From assembly GCA_024114885.1 (NCBI GenBank), contig CP099424.1, positions 1,240,001-1,304,000 on the forward strand: DNA of 64,000 nucleotides, written 5' to 3'. Source of the stretch: Septoria linicola. Lineage: Eukaryota > Ascomycota > Dothideomycetes > Mycosphaerellales > Mycosphaerellaceae. Shown piece by piece: positions 31,123 to 41,623 of the stretch. Each line of letters starts with the position of its first letter. Position 1 is the stretch's first letter. The position numbers and the translations under genes were made by a program. Under the pieces are notes generated by a model. It did not search any database. It was not told the origin of the DNA and saw only the letters and a list, made by a program, of their open reading frames with translations.

Positions 31123-32032
31123 ATGATGACCCGACCAACGCAACGAAAAGTGCCCATGCAGGTCCTCAGCTTCGGTCCTCCTCGGACTGCCACAGTCTCA
31201 ACTCAAAAGGCATTGGAGCGCTTGCTAGATGCGCCAGTATACCATGGCTACATTGCAGCCGATAACATGTATGATCACCTCTCTCCCTGTTGCGACATAG
31301 TTCTAACTATAATCACCAGTCCTCGAGGAAAGTACTGGCTGCACCCAGTCGAAGCTAAATACGAAGGCAAAGGCAAGCAATATGGTCGCAAATAATTCGA
31401 TCAAGGCTTAGGCGAATATGCTGCTACGACTGACACCCCGACTTGCTTCTTGTGGAGAGAGCTAATGAATGCGTATCCTGAGGCGAAGGTCGTGCTGGTC
31501 AATCGAGGTAAGCGGCCTGAACCCATACACTGCTGAGTACGAGCTGAAAACATGATCAGATTTCGATGCCTGGTTTCCATCTTTCGCCCACTCAGTGGTG
31601 ACTTCCGGACTCTGGACGCCCTTCACCAACATCATCCCATACTTCGAGCCTCTCTTAGACTACTGTTGCTTAACATATAATCGGAAGTTGGTCTTGGGTT
31701 ATTTCAATGCGAAGACACCTGAAGAAGTTCTCGCGAACGCGAAAGGTGTCTATCAGAGACATTATCGAGAGATTCGAGAGCATTGCGCGAGTACAGGAAC
31801 TCCTCTACTGGAGATGTGGATCGAGGAAGGCTGGGAGCCGCTTGCGAAGTTTCTGGGAAAGGATGTTCCTGATGAGCCGTTTCCGTTTCTCAATGATAAG
31901 GCAGAGCAGCAGGCCGTGGCGAAAGGCCATAGGACGGGAGCTTTGGTCAAAGGAGCGGGATTGGCCCTACTGTACGTAATGTCACCAATGGTGGTACTTG
32001 GAGTTGCGATGTGGTGGTCAGACTGGTTGTAG
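31123..32032 (+). pseudogene. sulfotransferase-like protein (Sulfotransfer_4 type) with in-frame stop
   Basis: Exons 31123-31268, 31320-31507 and 31560-32032 splice in phase (GTATGA..ACCAG, GTAAGC..ATCAG) to 268 codons. TAA at 31393-31395 interrupts exon 2. The N terminus MQVLSFGPPRTATVSTQKALERL carries the P-loop-like PAPS-binding region of the fungal sulfotransferase-like family. Downstream are TDTPTCFLWRELMNAYPEAKVVLVNR-DFDAWFPS and a C-terminal membrane segment. Sequence quality on both sides of the stop is high, and the stop falls at a non-conserved-looking position between GRK and FDQGLGEY. So this is a recent nonsense mutation, an assembly error, or less likely readthrough. No alternative intron that removes the TAA is apparent. 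Confidence 0.8.
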
Positions 32033-32129
32033 GACTGTATCTACTGCTGGAAAGGTGACATTTGTGCCGCCAACGCCTCACTGAATCACAAAGCTTCAAC
32101 AATGCAAAGATCTGTAGGTCGTTCGTTCA

Positions 32130-34769
32130 TCACGTTCCATGGCCATGACTGTGGCCATTCATATGACCTCCGTTCGGTGCGTTCTGGTATTCGCCACCAT
32201 TAGGATGATTCTGGTAGTTTGTGCCGTATCGGTCACGAGGCGTATATCCATCGAGGTCTGTCGCTGTCACTGGCACATTTGCCTGCGTATGCCAACCGGC
32301 CCAGTTCTGCTCCATAGGCATGCCATTCAGAAACTCTAGGTGAATCATGTCTCCGGTAAGGACACCTGGTGTGCCGGCGATGTTCGTATATTGTGGTATA
32401 CTGTGCGGCACGCCCTGCGGGTGTATAGGAGAATGTGACCATGGCTGTCTAGTGGAGGGAGATGGTGGAAGTGGTACAGCATGCGGAGGAACCATCATTT
32501 GCGGTGTCTGGATATGCTCGTTGGGAACGTGTCCGGGCCAGACGTTATGCTGTGGGGGAGGTGCCATAACGTATTCCTGAGGTACAATCTGCTGGGGTAG
32601 AGATTGGAAACTGTTTTCGGGTGCTGCAAGGCTGGGTCTGCGGCTATTGCTGTGATTGATTGGAGGCGGTGGCATTGCCTTGGCGTCTCTGGTATGACTC
32701 GTCTGTCTGCGCTTGGCTGTGCCTCTGTCGACTTCTAGGTCAACACTACCTCTGCGTGGCGCGTTCGCAGCACTGGGAGATATGGGGCCTCCGCGAAGCT
32801 CGGTCATTACAGCATTCAATACAGCTGCCATCTGCTCAGCAGGCGAATAGGCATGTGTCATATCTTGTAGTGCGGCGTGCAGCACCTCGAGATGGTGCAG
32901 ATTGTTGTGGCGCTCAGCAGCATCTGGCATGTACGCCAGCGCTGCGATAAGAGCGGTCGCAGCAGCGCCAGCATGCTGCATTCCAATACAAAAGATCGTC
33001 TTACCATCAAAGCGCTGTCTGTGTTGCCAAAACATGCGAGCCATCATTACAGCCGATTTCGTGCATATCTCTCGGCTGGCTTGCGAAAAGTGGCTATCGA
33101 GCGCATTCGCTTCTTCCGGATCAGTACTGCCAGCGTCGTCGTATCGTGCAAATGGCCTGTGTAGCAGTATCAAGACTGCATGAAATTGCTGATGTAGCAG
33201 ATAGTACGAAAGTGGCGCGTTCAGCTTGTTCTCCTCGTTCCATCGCAGTTCTGGAGCCAGTCGTGCAGCCCAATTGTGGATCTCGCGATCGAGTGCCGCC
33301 ATCTTGAAATATGCCGGCTGATCTGGGCTTTGCGAGGTATCGTGATTCTTGCGAAACTCTGCTTCCTCGACAATCTTGCCAGCAATCTCCATGAGTTCGA
33401 TGAGAGCCTCGTAGATCTTGGTATTCAGGCTTTGTCCGGCGCCGCCTGGCATGCACGTTCCAAGTCGTCCGAACTGGTCCGTTAGGGAGTACACCTCAAG
33501 ATCACGGCTCTTCATCGTAAGGGGTCGGCCGAGAAAGAGTGACCAGTACCGGTCGTAGATCACACACGCCCAAAGAGTTGTTCGTCGCACGTCCATCTCC
33601 CTCTGGGAAAGTCCGGCGCTCCTACTATCCAGCTGCAGACCAAGGTCGTAACACAATCGCATGGCCATTCCTGCATACATCCATCCAACATTATCACGAC
33701 CTACTCCCACCTCGGAGTCCCCAAGAATGAGAAGTGCGGCAATGGATGGTACTCCGCCCGGGTGCTCTAGCTCAAGGTCCAGCATATACTTAGCCTCGCG
33801 GTGCAGCGAGCTTTCACGGTTGGGAAGTGCTATCCGCTGCATGTCTGGCCTGGACTTGTCGGAGAAGCGGAAGGCCATGGCTAGAATGCAAACATGCAGA
33901 AATCCGGAATAGAACTGCGTCCTTCCATGCGCCCGGTCCTCGTTGAATGCTTCCTGGTGAACGACATGGAGCACAGAATTGTAGTGCTGCCAGAACAGGT
34001 CCAGTAGATAGTCATGAGTCTCCACAGATAGTGTGCGGATACACTTTTGCGCTCGCCTTGCTTGCTCAATTCTGTGACCCTCGCCATCGTCGACCTCGCC
34101 AAGCTCCGAGTATACATGACAGTTCACGGTTCCTCCATAGAAGCGAAGTCGCCCGGATAGCTGATCAAACGATAAATGACCTCGGGTGGATAGTAGTCGC
34201 CTGATGAGACCTTCCTTCTTGTCGTCAACAGGAGTTCCAATGTGGCTGTTCTTGTCGCTGCGATTCTCTGCACTTAGTGATGAACCATCGTGGAAACTTT
34301 GGGGGCTCTGTTGCTCGATTTTTGGGGGTACATGGGATTGCACCTCTGGCCGACGCACAGGAGAATCATCACCATCGGCATAAAGACTTCCCCTGGTAGT
34401 TTTGGGTGGATAGTGCACCGGAGGAACCTCTGTACCTTTTTCCTTGAGCAGGGATTCCAGCATAGAAACGCGTTCGGTCAGTGCAATCATATACGCCCGG
34501 GAAATAGGTCGTCGTCTCTCATCGTCATTCTTGATGACACATTCGGTGCCTGAACGCGCGCATTGGACGCAGCCATGGTCACCAGGTGGCACGACGCAAC
34601 GGATGCGACGTTCTCGGCATGTCGCACATGCGATGGAAGCTCGATGCCGGCTCTTTTGGCGTTTCGAGCTGTTGACACCCGACTCGGAATCTTGCTGTTG
34701 ATGAAGTGGATCGTAGGTGGCCGAGACAGACTGCCGGGGGTCGTCACTCTGCGGGATCAGATTCTGCAT
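32130..34769 (-). CDS. Zn2Cys6 fungal-specific transcription factor
   Basis: This is a single exon of 879 aa from the ATG at 34769; the frame is open for a few codons further upstream but without an ATG. The Zn2Cys6 binuclear cluster is complete, with cysteines at about 48, 51, 58, 67, 70 and 77 (C-x2-C-x6-C-x8-C-x2-C-x6-C). It is followed by a linker and a short coiled coil (RAYMIALTERVSMLESLL) for dimerisation. The middle part holds the fungal transcription-factor domain (YDLGLQLDSRSAGLSQREMDVRRTTLWACVIYDRYWSLFLGRP). The C-terminal 200 residues are Pro/Gln/His/Gly-rich and probably an activation region. It is nuclear; target genes are unknown and no co-regulated cluster is adjacent. Confidence 0.93.
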   Translation of the reverse strand: MQNLIPQSDDPRQSVSATYDPLHQQQDSESGVNSSKRQKSRHRASIACATCRERRIRCVVPPGDHGCVQCARSGTECVIKNDDERRRPISRAYMIALTERVSMLESLLKEKGTEVPPVHYPPKTTRGSLYADGDDSPVRRPEVQSHVPPKIEQQSPQSFHDGSSLSAENRSDKNSHIGTPVDDKKEGLIRRLLSTRGHLSFDQLSGRLRFYGGTVNCHVYSELGEVDDGEGHRIEQARRAQKCIRTLSVETHDYLLDLFWQHYNSVLHVVHQEAFNEDRAHGRTQFYSGFLHVCILAMAFRFSDKSRPDMQRIALPNRESSLHREAKYMLDLELEHPGGVPSIAALLILGDSEVGVGRDNVGWMYAGMAMRLCYDLGLQLDSRSAGLSQREMDVRRTTLWACVIYDRYWSLFLGRPLTMKSRDLEVYSLTDQFGRLGTCMPGGAGQSLNTKIYEALIELMEIAGKIVEEAEFRKNHDTSQSPDQPAYFKMAALDREIHNWAARLAPELRWNEENKLNAPLSYYLLHQQFHAVLILLHRPFARYDDAGSTDPEEANALDSHFSQASREICTKSAVMMARMFWQHRQRFDGKTIFCIGMQHAGAAATALIAALAYMPDAAERHNNLHHLEVLHAALQDMTHAYSPAEQMAAVLNAVMTELRGGPISPSAANAPRRGSVDLEVDRGTAKRRQTSHTRDAKAMPPPPINHSNSRRPSLAAPENSFQSLPQQIVPQEYVMAPPPQHNVWPGHVPNEHIQTPQMMVPPHAVPLPPSPSTRQPWSHSPIHPQGVPHSIPQYTNIAGTPGVLTGDMIHLEFLNGMPMEQNWAGWHTQANVPVTATDLDGYTPRDRYGTNYQNHPNGGEYQNAPNGGHMNGHSHGHGT

Positions 34770-37163
34770 ACCTGGTTGCCCGAATCCAGGTTCGGGCAAG
34801 AATGCAGATGGACGAGTCTCGAGAGAGGTGGGCCGGTATGGAGCGGCAGTCGTGGCTCTTTTGCCAACGGCATCTGATTAACGAGCAGAACCATGCTCAT
34901 TAGTTGCGAGACCCTGGTGCCTGTAATCATGCAGAGTGAACGGATAGCCTAGCACGAGTCGAGGAAGGAAGCTAGCAAGGCGCCAAGACTCTGCGGGGCG
35001 CTAACGTTAGTCCATGGCACAGATGGTCGAGGAGCTGCAACAAGGTTTCGCTATAAGCATTCCAGAAACTGTCTACACGTTTGGACGGGACATAACGGGC
35101 ATATTGTCGTCCGTGGTGAAGTACTGTGCATGCACAAGTTCAGCTTATAAGGATGATAGCATACCATCTCACCTGCTCCGATGGCAACGAGCTCGGTGGC
35201 GCGAGCATTCGTGTGCTTCACCACTGGGACGGATCGCAAGTGACTCCACTCGCCGTGGAACTGTTCCTTCCATCCCATCAAACACAGCTCGCATGCAATT
35301 TTCATCCTCAACGACAGCAGCAAACTTCTCAGCGAGTACGCAAAACCATCGCCACCGTCGATTGCCGACATTGTCGCGAAAACTGTAAAATATGGCTTGG
35401 TGAAAAGCAGGATGTGCTGCAGTACTGCCGACATGGCCACGGCAGTACACGCTGGACCCGCACGTGGCGTCATCTCGAGAGAACGAGGATGGCTTCGGCC
35501 AGACCGAGAGCAACCGGATTCCAGCCTGCACTTTAGCCTGGCGGCCCTGACCTTCCAGGCGGTCTCAGGCCCATGGCTTGCAGCTAGCAATACCAAGCAT
35601 CAGAACTACAGGCTCTACTTAGACAACAGTTTGCTTTCGATTTGCGATGTCTTTCGGGACCGACTCAACATGCCCAAGTATTGCCCCAATCCGTGTCTGA
35701 TGCCGTGTCCGGGCACCCGAACAGGACGAACTGCAGGCTTGGCATGAGAGCCTACGGTCGCCAATCTTCACGGCCGTAGATCAACCTACACAACCCGCGA
35801 TCTCGACTGGAGATTGCGATAGCAAGCACCGATCCGAGGGCCAGGAAACGCACCAGCGAGCACTCTATGTGTGACTGCACTACTTCGAGAGCCCCAGGTA
35901 GCGGTCAAGAGGTACAGCCGTCTTAGCATAATGAACACAAGACCATGAACGAACTGTGAACGATGTGCGAGCGGGAATTTGCACTGTACAAATCTGTCCA
36001 AAGAAGAAGGAGCGAGAGCGTTTGGTTCCTGATCTGCGGACACGCCAGGCTCGCAATCCAGCCGTGCGACGCGACTGGCTGTCCCCCCTCTCGCAATCTT
36101 CACAACTCCAAGCGATGATGTTGCTTGTTCATCACATCGACGTGCGCTGAGACATGATGCCTTAGTCACACAGTCATCACGTAGCTGTCCTTGACTCTCT
36201 GGCTATGCAACCGCTGGGTATGCCGGTTCGGAGACCATCAGACCACACTGGGAGGCTGAACTCTGAGGAAACCAGCCAAGCACTCCACTTCTAGATCCCA
36301 ACCTGACAGCTCTAAATAAGCCTCCTTACCGCCCCAGGACACTGGAGCTGGACCGCAACTCGCAGTGTCGATCAACATTCGCTTCGCAAGACTTTGCTCC
36401 AGCATCAGGGACTCGAGAGCTCTCATGGCAATCATAGCCAGATGAGTCGCAATAAAAAGCTCGCCAGCACCCTCGGCCGGAAGTTGACCACTCCGAGAGA
36501 ATGCAGCTTGTCCAGCTCAGCACATTTGCTTAGCAAAAGTGCCTACCAGTCCACGTACGCTCCCCCAAAGCTTGTAACACATCTGCCGACAGAGCCCAAC
36601 AATGCCGCGTGTGATGGTGGAGGATCTTCACGGGGATGGGTTGCCAAAAAGACTGGTGATCGACGATCGTGACCTGGTTGATGTGTCGTGACAGCTTGGC
36701 TGCCTTTTAGAGAAGGGCATGAAACAGCGGCTTGGTAAGGACTGGTCTGGTACGAATGGCTGCCCCATGCGGTACGAGGTGAGAAGTGAATAGACTGTCG
36801 GCGCACAGCTATATGCTACACGCTTGACAATCTTGGACTGAAGGCCATTGGCTGAACTGACTACACTGGTGCAGAAAGTTCACGTATGGCACTATGAACA
36901 CGATGGCGAGCGTGCCACTAGATGAGCAAAACAGCACTTCGAGCGCAGGTCGATTGTGGACCACAAGTTGGAAGAAGACATATCGATGTCCTGAATACCA
37001 ATGCATAAGCTAGAAGAAGCAATTCGCTAGTCATGCCTTCGTCCCATCCATTCCGATCGACCATGAGGAGAACGCCTACACTATACAGAAAGTGACCATC
37101 TCGTTCCCAGACCAAGCCAAAAAGAAGCAGAAGAAGAAATCATGTGTCAGACATACGCAAGCA
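34770..37163. other. 2.4 kb intergenic region
   Basis: This is the upstream region of the transcription factor and downstream region of the coiled-coil gene. Frames such as minus 35051-35596 (181 codons) lack motifs. I see no repeat or RNA. Confidence 0.55.
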
Positions 37164-39266
37164 TTACTCATGCCCGCTACGCGCCGAACCCATCTTCTCA
37201 ATCCTCGACATCATACCCCCCTTTGCGATACCACTGGCGGGCCGACCAAGACCCCCAATCTTGCTCCCAGCCGGAGCTCTCAATCCACTCGTGGACATAG
37301 CGGATGCAGGCCGACTGATGCTCTTGCGAAAGTCTTCGACAACAGACATGGCACCCTGCGCAGGTCCCTGCTCAGACTGCAGAAGCAGCATCTCATCCAC
37401 AGCGGCGACAAGATCGCCTTTTTCAATACGTTCCTGCGCCAGTTCGCGCTCCAGTTGTTCTTGGTGTTGTCTCGAAGTCAGCATCTCTGCCTCAAGACGA
37501 GCAAATTGCGCGCGTTGCTCTTCGATCTGGGCTTTCAGTTCTGCTTCAGCTTCGCCGGAGAACGTTGCGTCTCTCGCGACTGGACCAGAGAATGTCGCGT
37601 CTTTGGCAGCAAGCAAATCCTCGTTCTGCTTCTCGAGATCATGGAGACGCGATTGCAGCTCAGCGCACTTCTTCTCCCCTCGAGCCTCGTAGCTCTTCTT
37701 CAGCGTTGCGACCTTGCGCTCGTGCTTCTCCTTGTACACGGCATGAAGCTCTCGGGAGACGGCTTCGATCTTGCTGTCGATTTGTGCAGCCACCAAGCGC
37801 TGGACTTGCTCTTCGACGGCCGCTGGGTCAGCATCGCCCAACTCACCCGACGCAGCTCTCGCAGCCAAAGCATCAGCGAACCGTTCCTCCGCCTTGACTG
37901 CTCTCGCCTCAGCATCTTCTATCCTGCGCTCATAGTCCTCGACTTTGCGCACAAGTTCTTCCTTCTCTGCTTCCGACTTCATGACCTCCTCTTTGACTTC
38001 CTTCAACAGATGCTCAACTTCCTGCCCGCGCTTTTCCCACCCAGCTTTCTGCTCCTCCGCATACTCGCATCTGTTCTTTTCTTCTCGCAGACTCTCCTGC
38101 GCCTCGCCAACTCTCCTCTCTGCATCACCCACTGCACGCTTCAGACTCTCTACCTCCGCCTCTCTCCCACTCAGCGTAGCTTTCAGAGACGAAATCTGCG
38201 ATAGATACGACGACTTGAGCGACTCGAGCTCACGCACAGTAATCGTCGGCACCGATCGCGGTGTTGGCGCAGGTGGGAGCTCGAAGTCGAGGAGGTTCAT
38301 GATACTGCTCTGCTTCGCAGGCGTCGCATAGCTCTGTCGCGCGCTTGCTTTGTGCGGAGATCGCTGGCTGTTCATGTAAGTCAATAGATCGGGCTGCGTG
38401 CTAGACTTGGCCGGCGAGGCGTGTCTGCTGTAGCTGTCCATTTGCTGAGTGAAATCGATCAAGAAGGTAGTACCGTCCTGGCTGGTGGAGTGGCTGTGAC
38501 TGCTGTTCTTCGACCTCCTAGGTGTCGGCGAGGGAGATCGTGAAGGTGAGGGTCGCTTGCGTGATGTGCGAATAGCATCTCCGCCTCGTTTCGCAGGACT
38601 TTGGCCCATCTTCGCCCAGGTTGTCATGTCAGGCACTTCGGAAAAGGCGCTGAAGCATGTGTCGTCGATCCCGGAGCTCTCGCCCACGTGTGTTATGTAT
38701 TGCCGGTGCTGCTGCGTTGTGCGGGACTCGAAGCTGCCGTTGGAGGATTTGCTCGTGGTTGGTGTCAATTCTGATTCGAAAGAGTCTTTGCGCGTGCTTG
38801 ACGGTACTGCTGCGCGCGGCGTTTGTGCATTGTTGGCTGCACTTCGCGAAGCCTTCAATGGCGATCGTTGGGGAGTTTGTGCTTTGCGCGTCGACGGAGG
38901 AGGCATCAGGTCTGAGTCTGTACTGCCTCTTCGTGCTTCTGACATTGGCGGTAACTCGGGCGGAGCTTTGCGATCTGGAGGCGTTGCTGGCTTGAACTTT
39001 TGTTGTTGTTGGGTTGCGTTGTTCTCTTCACTCTGTGGCAGATTCTCCTTGTCTTCAATCACATCCTCGAACTTCGGCTTCATCGGCGTCGCAAACAAAT
39101 CCATGGTGTGTTGCTCGTCTACCGTCTTGTTGATAGGCGCGTCCCATGTTTTGCTGACCAGTCTGCTGTCTGCCTCTGTGACAAACGGCGAGCTTGGCTC
39201 ATTGTGGTCGAATGCGAACGTGCTCTCCTCCACACGTGGCTGAAATTGGCCCGAAGGAGATTCCAT
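37164..39266 (-). CDS. spindle/kinetochore-type coiled-coil protein
   Basis: This is a single exon of 700 aa. The start is the ATG at 39266; the frame upstream has no ATG. The N-terminal half is disordered and rich in Ser/Pro/Thr with many S/T-P sites (possible CDK substrates) and a KENL motif, which resembles a KEN-type degron. From about residue 340 a coiled coil with heptads of Leu, Ala, Glu and Lys runs for roughly 280 residues. A basic Gly/Ser-rich tail follows. A duplicated DATFSG motif occurs near residue 560. The organisation recalls fungal spindle-pole or kinetochore-associated proteins (Fin1/Scp3-like), but this is inference from layout; no enzymatic domain is visible. Confidence 0.82.
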   Translation of the reverse strand: MESPSGQFQPRVEESTFAFDHNEPSSPFVTEADSRLVSKTWDAPINKTVDEQHTMDLFATPMKPKFEDVIEDKENLPQSEENNATQQQQKFKPATPPDRKAPPELPPMSEARRGSTDSDLMPPPSTRKAQTPQRSPLKASRSAANNAQTPRAAVPSSTRKDSFESELTPTTSKSSNGSFESRTTQQHRQYITHVGESSGIDDTCFSAFSEVPDMTTWAKMGQSPAKRGGDAIRTSRKRPSPSRSPSPTPRRSKNSSHSHSTSQDGTTFLIDFTQQMDSYSRHASPAKSSTQPDLLTYMNSQRSPHKASARQSYATPAKQSSIMNLLDFELPPAPTPRSVPTITVRELESLKSSYLSQISSLKATLSGREAEVESLKRAVGDAERRVGEAQESLREEKNRCEYAEEQKAGWEKRGQEVEHLLKEVKEEVMKSEAEKEELVRKVEDYERRIEDAEARAVKAEERFADALAARAASGELGDADPAAVEEQVQRLVAAQIDSKIEAVSRELHAVYKEKHERKVATLKKSYEARGEKKCAELQSRLHDLEKQNEDLLAAKDATFSGPVARDATFSGEAEAELKAQIEEQRAQFARLEAEMLTSRQHQEQLERELAQERIEKGDLVAAVDEMLLLQSEQGPAQGAMSVVEDFRKSISRPASAMSTSGLRAPAGSKIGGLGRPASGIAKGGMMSRIEKMGSARSGHE

Positions 39267-39508
39267 TGTCGCTTGATTTGCTCTATTCAATCGTCTGGAA
39301 TGTGAGAATATGGTAGTGGTGTGTCTAGCACCAACGCTGCGTGAGGCTCAAACGTGATGCTGCCAAGGGCGTTGACATGGCGACAGCCGTGTCCAGCTAT
39401 CCTGGTCGATTCTGCTTCAGATGGATTAATCTTAAACACCACATGATGAGAAGATGGTTGTTAAGTGGATTTGTGCGACAAATAGATGTTCTGTATGCTG
39501 TATGCTAT

Positions 39509-40867
39509 TCACAACCAATTTAGAGTCCCCTTCCTTGCTGCAGCATCGAGCTTGTATCGAATGGCAGCAGCTACATTCCCACCCTTAATGAAACCGTCAT
39601 AAAGAAGGTCCATAGCCTCATCTACCATCTTTACCTGAACACTGTATTTCTCAAGCTGACGACTCTCCATCTCAATAATGCCACGCCGCGATAGGGGCAG
39701 CGGGGTCGTCGACAACCACCAAGAATCATAACTCGCAACGTCGGTTTCCAGTGGCACACTCCACGCATGTAAGCTGCTGTACATGGTCTTGTAGTGCACT
39801 TCTACGAATTGAACCACTTGCAGTGCCCATGCAGTAGACAGCCGTATCGTGATCAGATCTTCCGCTAGTGTTGGAGCGATGTCGTTCAGCTGTCTTTCAA
39901 GATGATGGATTTGGCTCAGGAAGTTCTGAAGTAAAAGTCTCGCCTCTGTCACTTCCATGACCAGTTCTTTGACTATGTTCTGGTGGTTCGACACAAACTT
40001 GTGATATTGCAAAAGGAGCTTGTAGCTGAGGGTCTGCTTTGAGAGGAACGGGAGTACGTGATAGATGCTCTCGCGACTTGTGCTGAACCACTCGCGGCGG
40101 GTTGACACTATCGTTCCTATGCGCGAGACCAGGTATTGCAGCTCGTCGATGCCATGATCGTCCCATGAGGAAGTGATCCGCCGGAAGTTGGCGTCTTTGC
40201 TGCTGAATGATTCAACGAGTTCATGGGCTTGAGCACCAGCGTTTCTAATGTCGTGAGGTCGGAGTAATTCGAGCTGGGTCTTGTTCATCCACTCCTCGAG
40301 CTCACCAAGCACTGTCGAGAGCTTCAAGTTGGATTCGAAAAGTGGCAGTCCTAGAAATTCTAGAGAAGGCGAAAGTGTGTTCAAGGTACTGAGCTCAGCG
40401 ATTGTCGTGGTCATAGGAGTCTTGTTGGCAGGTAGATCGTATAGCACCGTTTGTTGTGATTTCATCCAGGCATTATTGCATACCGTAGCATCCCGTGAGA
40501 GAGCCTCTCGTTGGCATAGTAGCTGAGTGCCGCGAAGACTGGCAGTACCTATAATAACTGCAGGACCAAGAATGGCTATCGTCGCTAGTATTCTCGTCAC
40601 GACAAGCAGCACAACTCGAATTGTTGGCAGATATCGCTCCAGCTTATATTTCTGTTGTAGCTTCCAATCTGCGAAGTCTGTCAATCGGTCTGCAGGGCGG
40701 ACTTTCAGTGGGAACAGCGACCTGTCGCCATGGTCGAACCAGCCATATGTCCTCGCTCGCCGCCGTATCTGTTGGCCATACTCTTGACCGACTGCCATCT
40801 TGCTCACTCCCCGTCTACAAAAACTCTTCTTTGCTGTTACTCTTGCTCTTGATACAAATGCGCTCAT
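39509..40867 (-). CDS. unknown membrane protein
   Basis: This is a single exon of 452 aa with an ATG at 40867. The first 85 residues are basic and soluble. A clear transmembrane segment follows (LPTIRVVLLVVTRILATIAILGPAVIIGTASL, about 80-111). The remaining 340 residues are helical and soluble without recognised motif, with possible coiled-coil stretches. No signal peptide, so the topology is probably single-pass. I do not recognise the family. A second ATG at residue 24 (MAVGQEYGQQ) is an alternative start. The frame length, normal composition and single TM support a real gene. Confidence 0.75.
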   Translation of the reverse strand: MSAFVSRARVTAKKSFCRRGVSKMAVGQEYGQQIRRRARTYGWFDHGDRSLFPLKVRPADRLTDFADWKLQQKYKLERYLPTIRVVLLVVTRILATIAILGPAVIIGTASLRGTQLLCQREALSRDATVCNNAWMKSQQTVLYDLPANKTPMTTTIAELSTLNTLSPSLEFLGLPLFESNLKLSTVLGELEEWMNKTQLELLRPHDIRNAGAQAHELVESFSSKDANFRRITSSWDDHGIDELQYLVSRIGTIVSTRREWFSTSRESIYHVLPFLSKQTLSYKLLLQYHKFVSNHQNIVKELVMEVTEARLLLQNFLSQIHHLERQLNDIAPTLAEDLITIRLSTAWALQVVQFVEVHYKTMYSSLHAWSVPLETDVASYDSWWLSTTPLPLSRRGIIEMESRQLEKYSVQVKMVDEAMDLLYDGFIKGGNVAAAIRYKLDAAARKGTLNWL

Positions 40868-41478
40868 AGCCGCGAAAGCATTAGGGGCCTAGTAAGCTTG
40901 CTCTTTGTTCTTGCCTACCTTAGTTCTACATCCGGACAATGGATGTGACCAAGTGCCTGAGCACACGGTCTCTGCGGACTTCACCACTGCCCTCAATGCG
41001 ATCCACAGTCATTGTTGAAACTGCGACGCTCGTGCAAATGTGTGCGCGAGTACAACTCAAGTGGCACTAGAACCGCAAGTACAGTTTAGCATCGCATCAT
41101 GCTGTGAGATACGTGCTTCTCCGAATGCGGTCAGAAGTGCATTCGGCAGGAATGCGGAACATTGTGCGCTTCGCACAAAGTTGCACCTGTGTTCAAAGCC
41201 TTGATTGTGACTTGAGAACTCAGCGTTGATACTTTGATAGTAGAACAAGAGCATGTACTTGTATTGGTTCTGCATGCCATAGGCCGTCGGCGTTGCAGGA
41301 ATTGCGTAAGCAGATTCGTTCACCTAGCGCGACTTGGCGCTAGCGCTAGCGGACCCACTTTTCTCACCATGTGCAAAATTCTTCCTGACAAAACGAACGA
41401 TATCTGGCATGCTTCGGCGTGCTTGTGAGTGCTGTTCACAGGCACTGAATACGTTGTACAAACATGCTTACTCATCAA
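40868..41478. other. intergenic, nothing recognised
   Basis: About 610 bp between the unknown membrane protein start and tRNA-Ala(TGC). No supported feature. Confidence 0.5.
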
Positions 41479-41623
41479 GGGCTTGTAGCACAGTGGTAGC
41501 GTAAGTTGAACTTGCTTGCACCCCCTTTGAGATCACAACTAACATTCTTCCAGGCGCTCGCTTTGCATCAACAAATTGTTAACGTGCTGCGAGAGGTCTT
41601 GGGTTCGATCCCCAACTGGTCCA
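41479..41623 (+). tRNA. tRNA-Ala(TGC) with two introns, one of them ectopic and spliceosome-like
   Basis: Exons are 41479-41500, 41554-41567 and 41588-41623, together 72 nt. Acceptor GGGCTTG/CTGGTCC includes G3:U70 and a U6/U67 mismatch. The D-arm is GCAC-AGTGGTA-GCGC, whose 3' strand exists only after splicing. The anticodon arm is CTCGC-TTTGCAT-GCGAG (anticodon TGC) and the T-arm TTGGG-TTCGATC-CCCAA is perfect. The discriminator is A. Intron 2 (20 nt, 41568-41587) is at the canonical 37/38 site. Intron 1 (53 nt, 41501-41553) follows nucleotide 22. The A box (TAGCACAGTGG) and B box (GGTTCGATCCC) are intact. A T4 run at 41630-41633 is a plausible pol III terminator. Confidence 0.85.
41501..41553 (+). 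other. ectopic spliceosomal-type intron in the D-arm of tRNA-Ala(TGC)
   Basis: It is 53 nt, begins GTAAGT, has CTAAC followed ten bases later by the end CTTCCAG. It interrupts the 3' strand of the D-stem. Signals and length match the mRNA introns nearby (48-66 nt). It is unlike the short introns at the anticodon loop, which have no GT..AG ends. Confidence 0.75.

Noticed and set aside
35051..35596. 181-codon minus-strand frame in the 2.4-kb gap
   Set aside because: Cys-, Met- and Leu-rich translation without motif or splice context; insufficient support.
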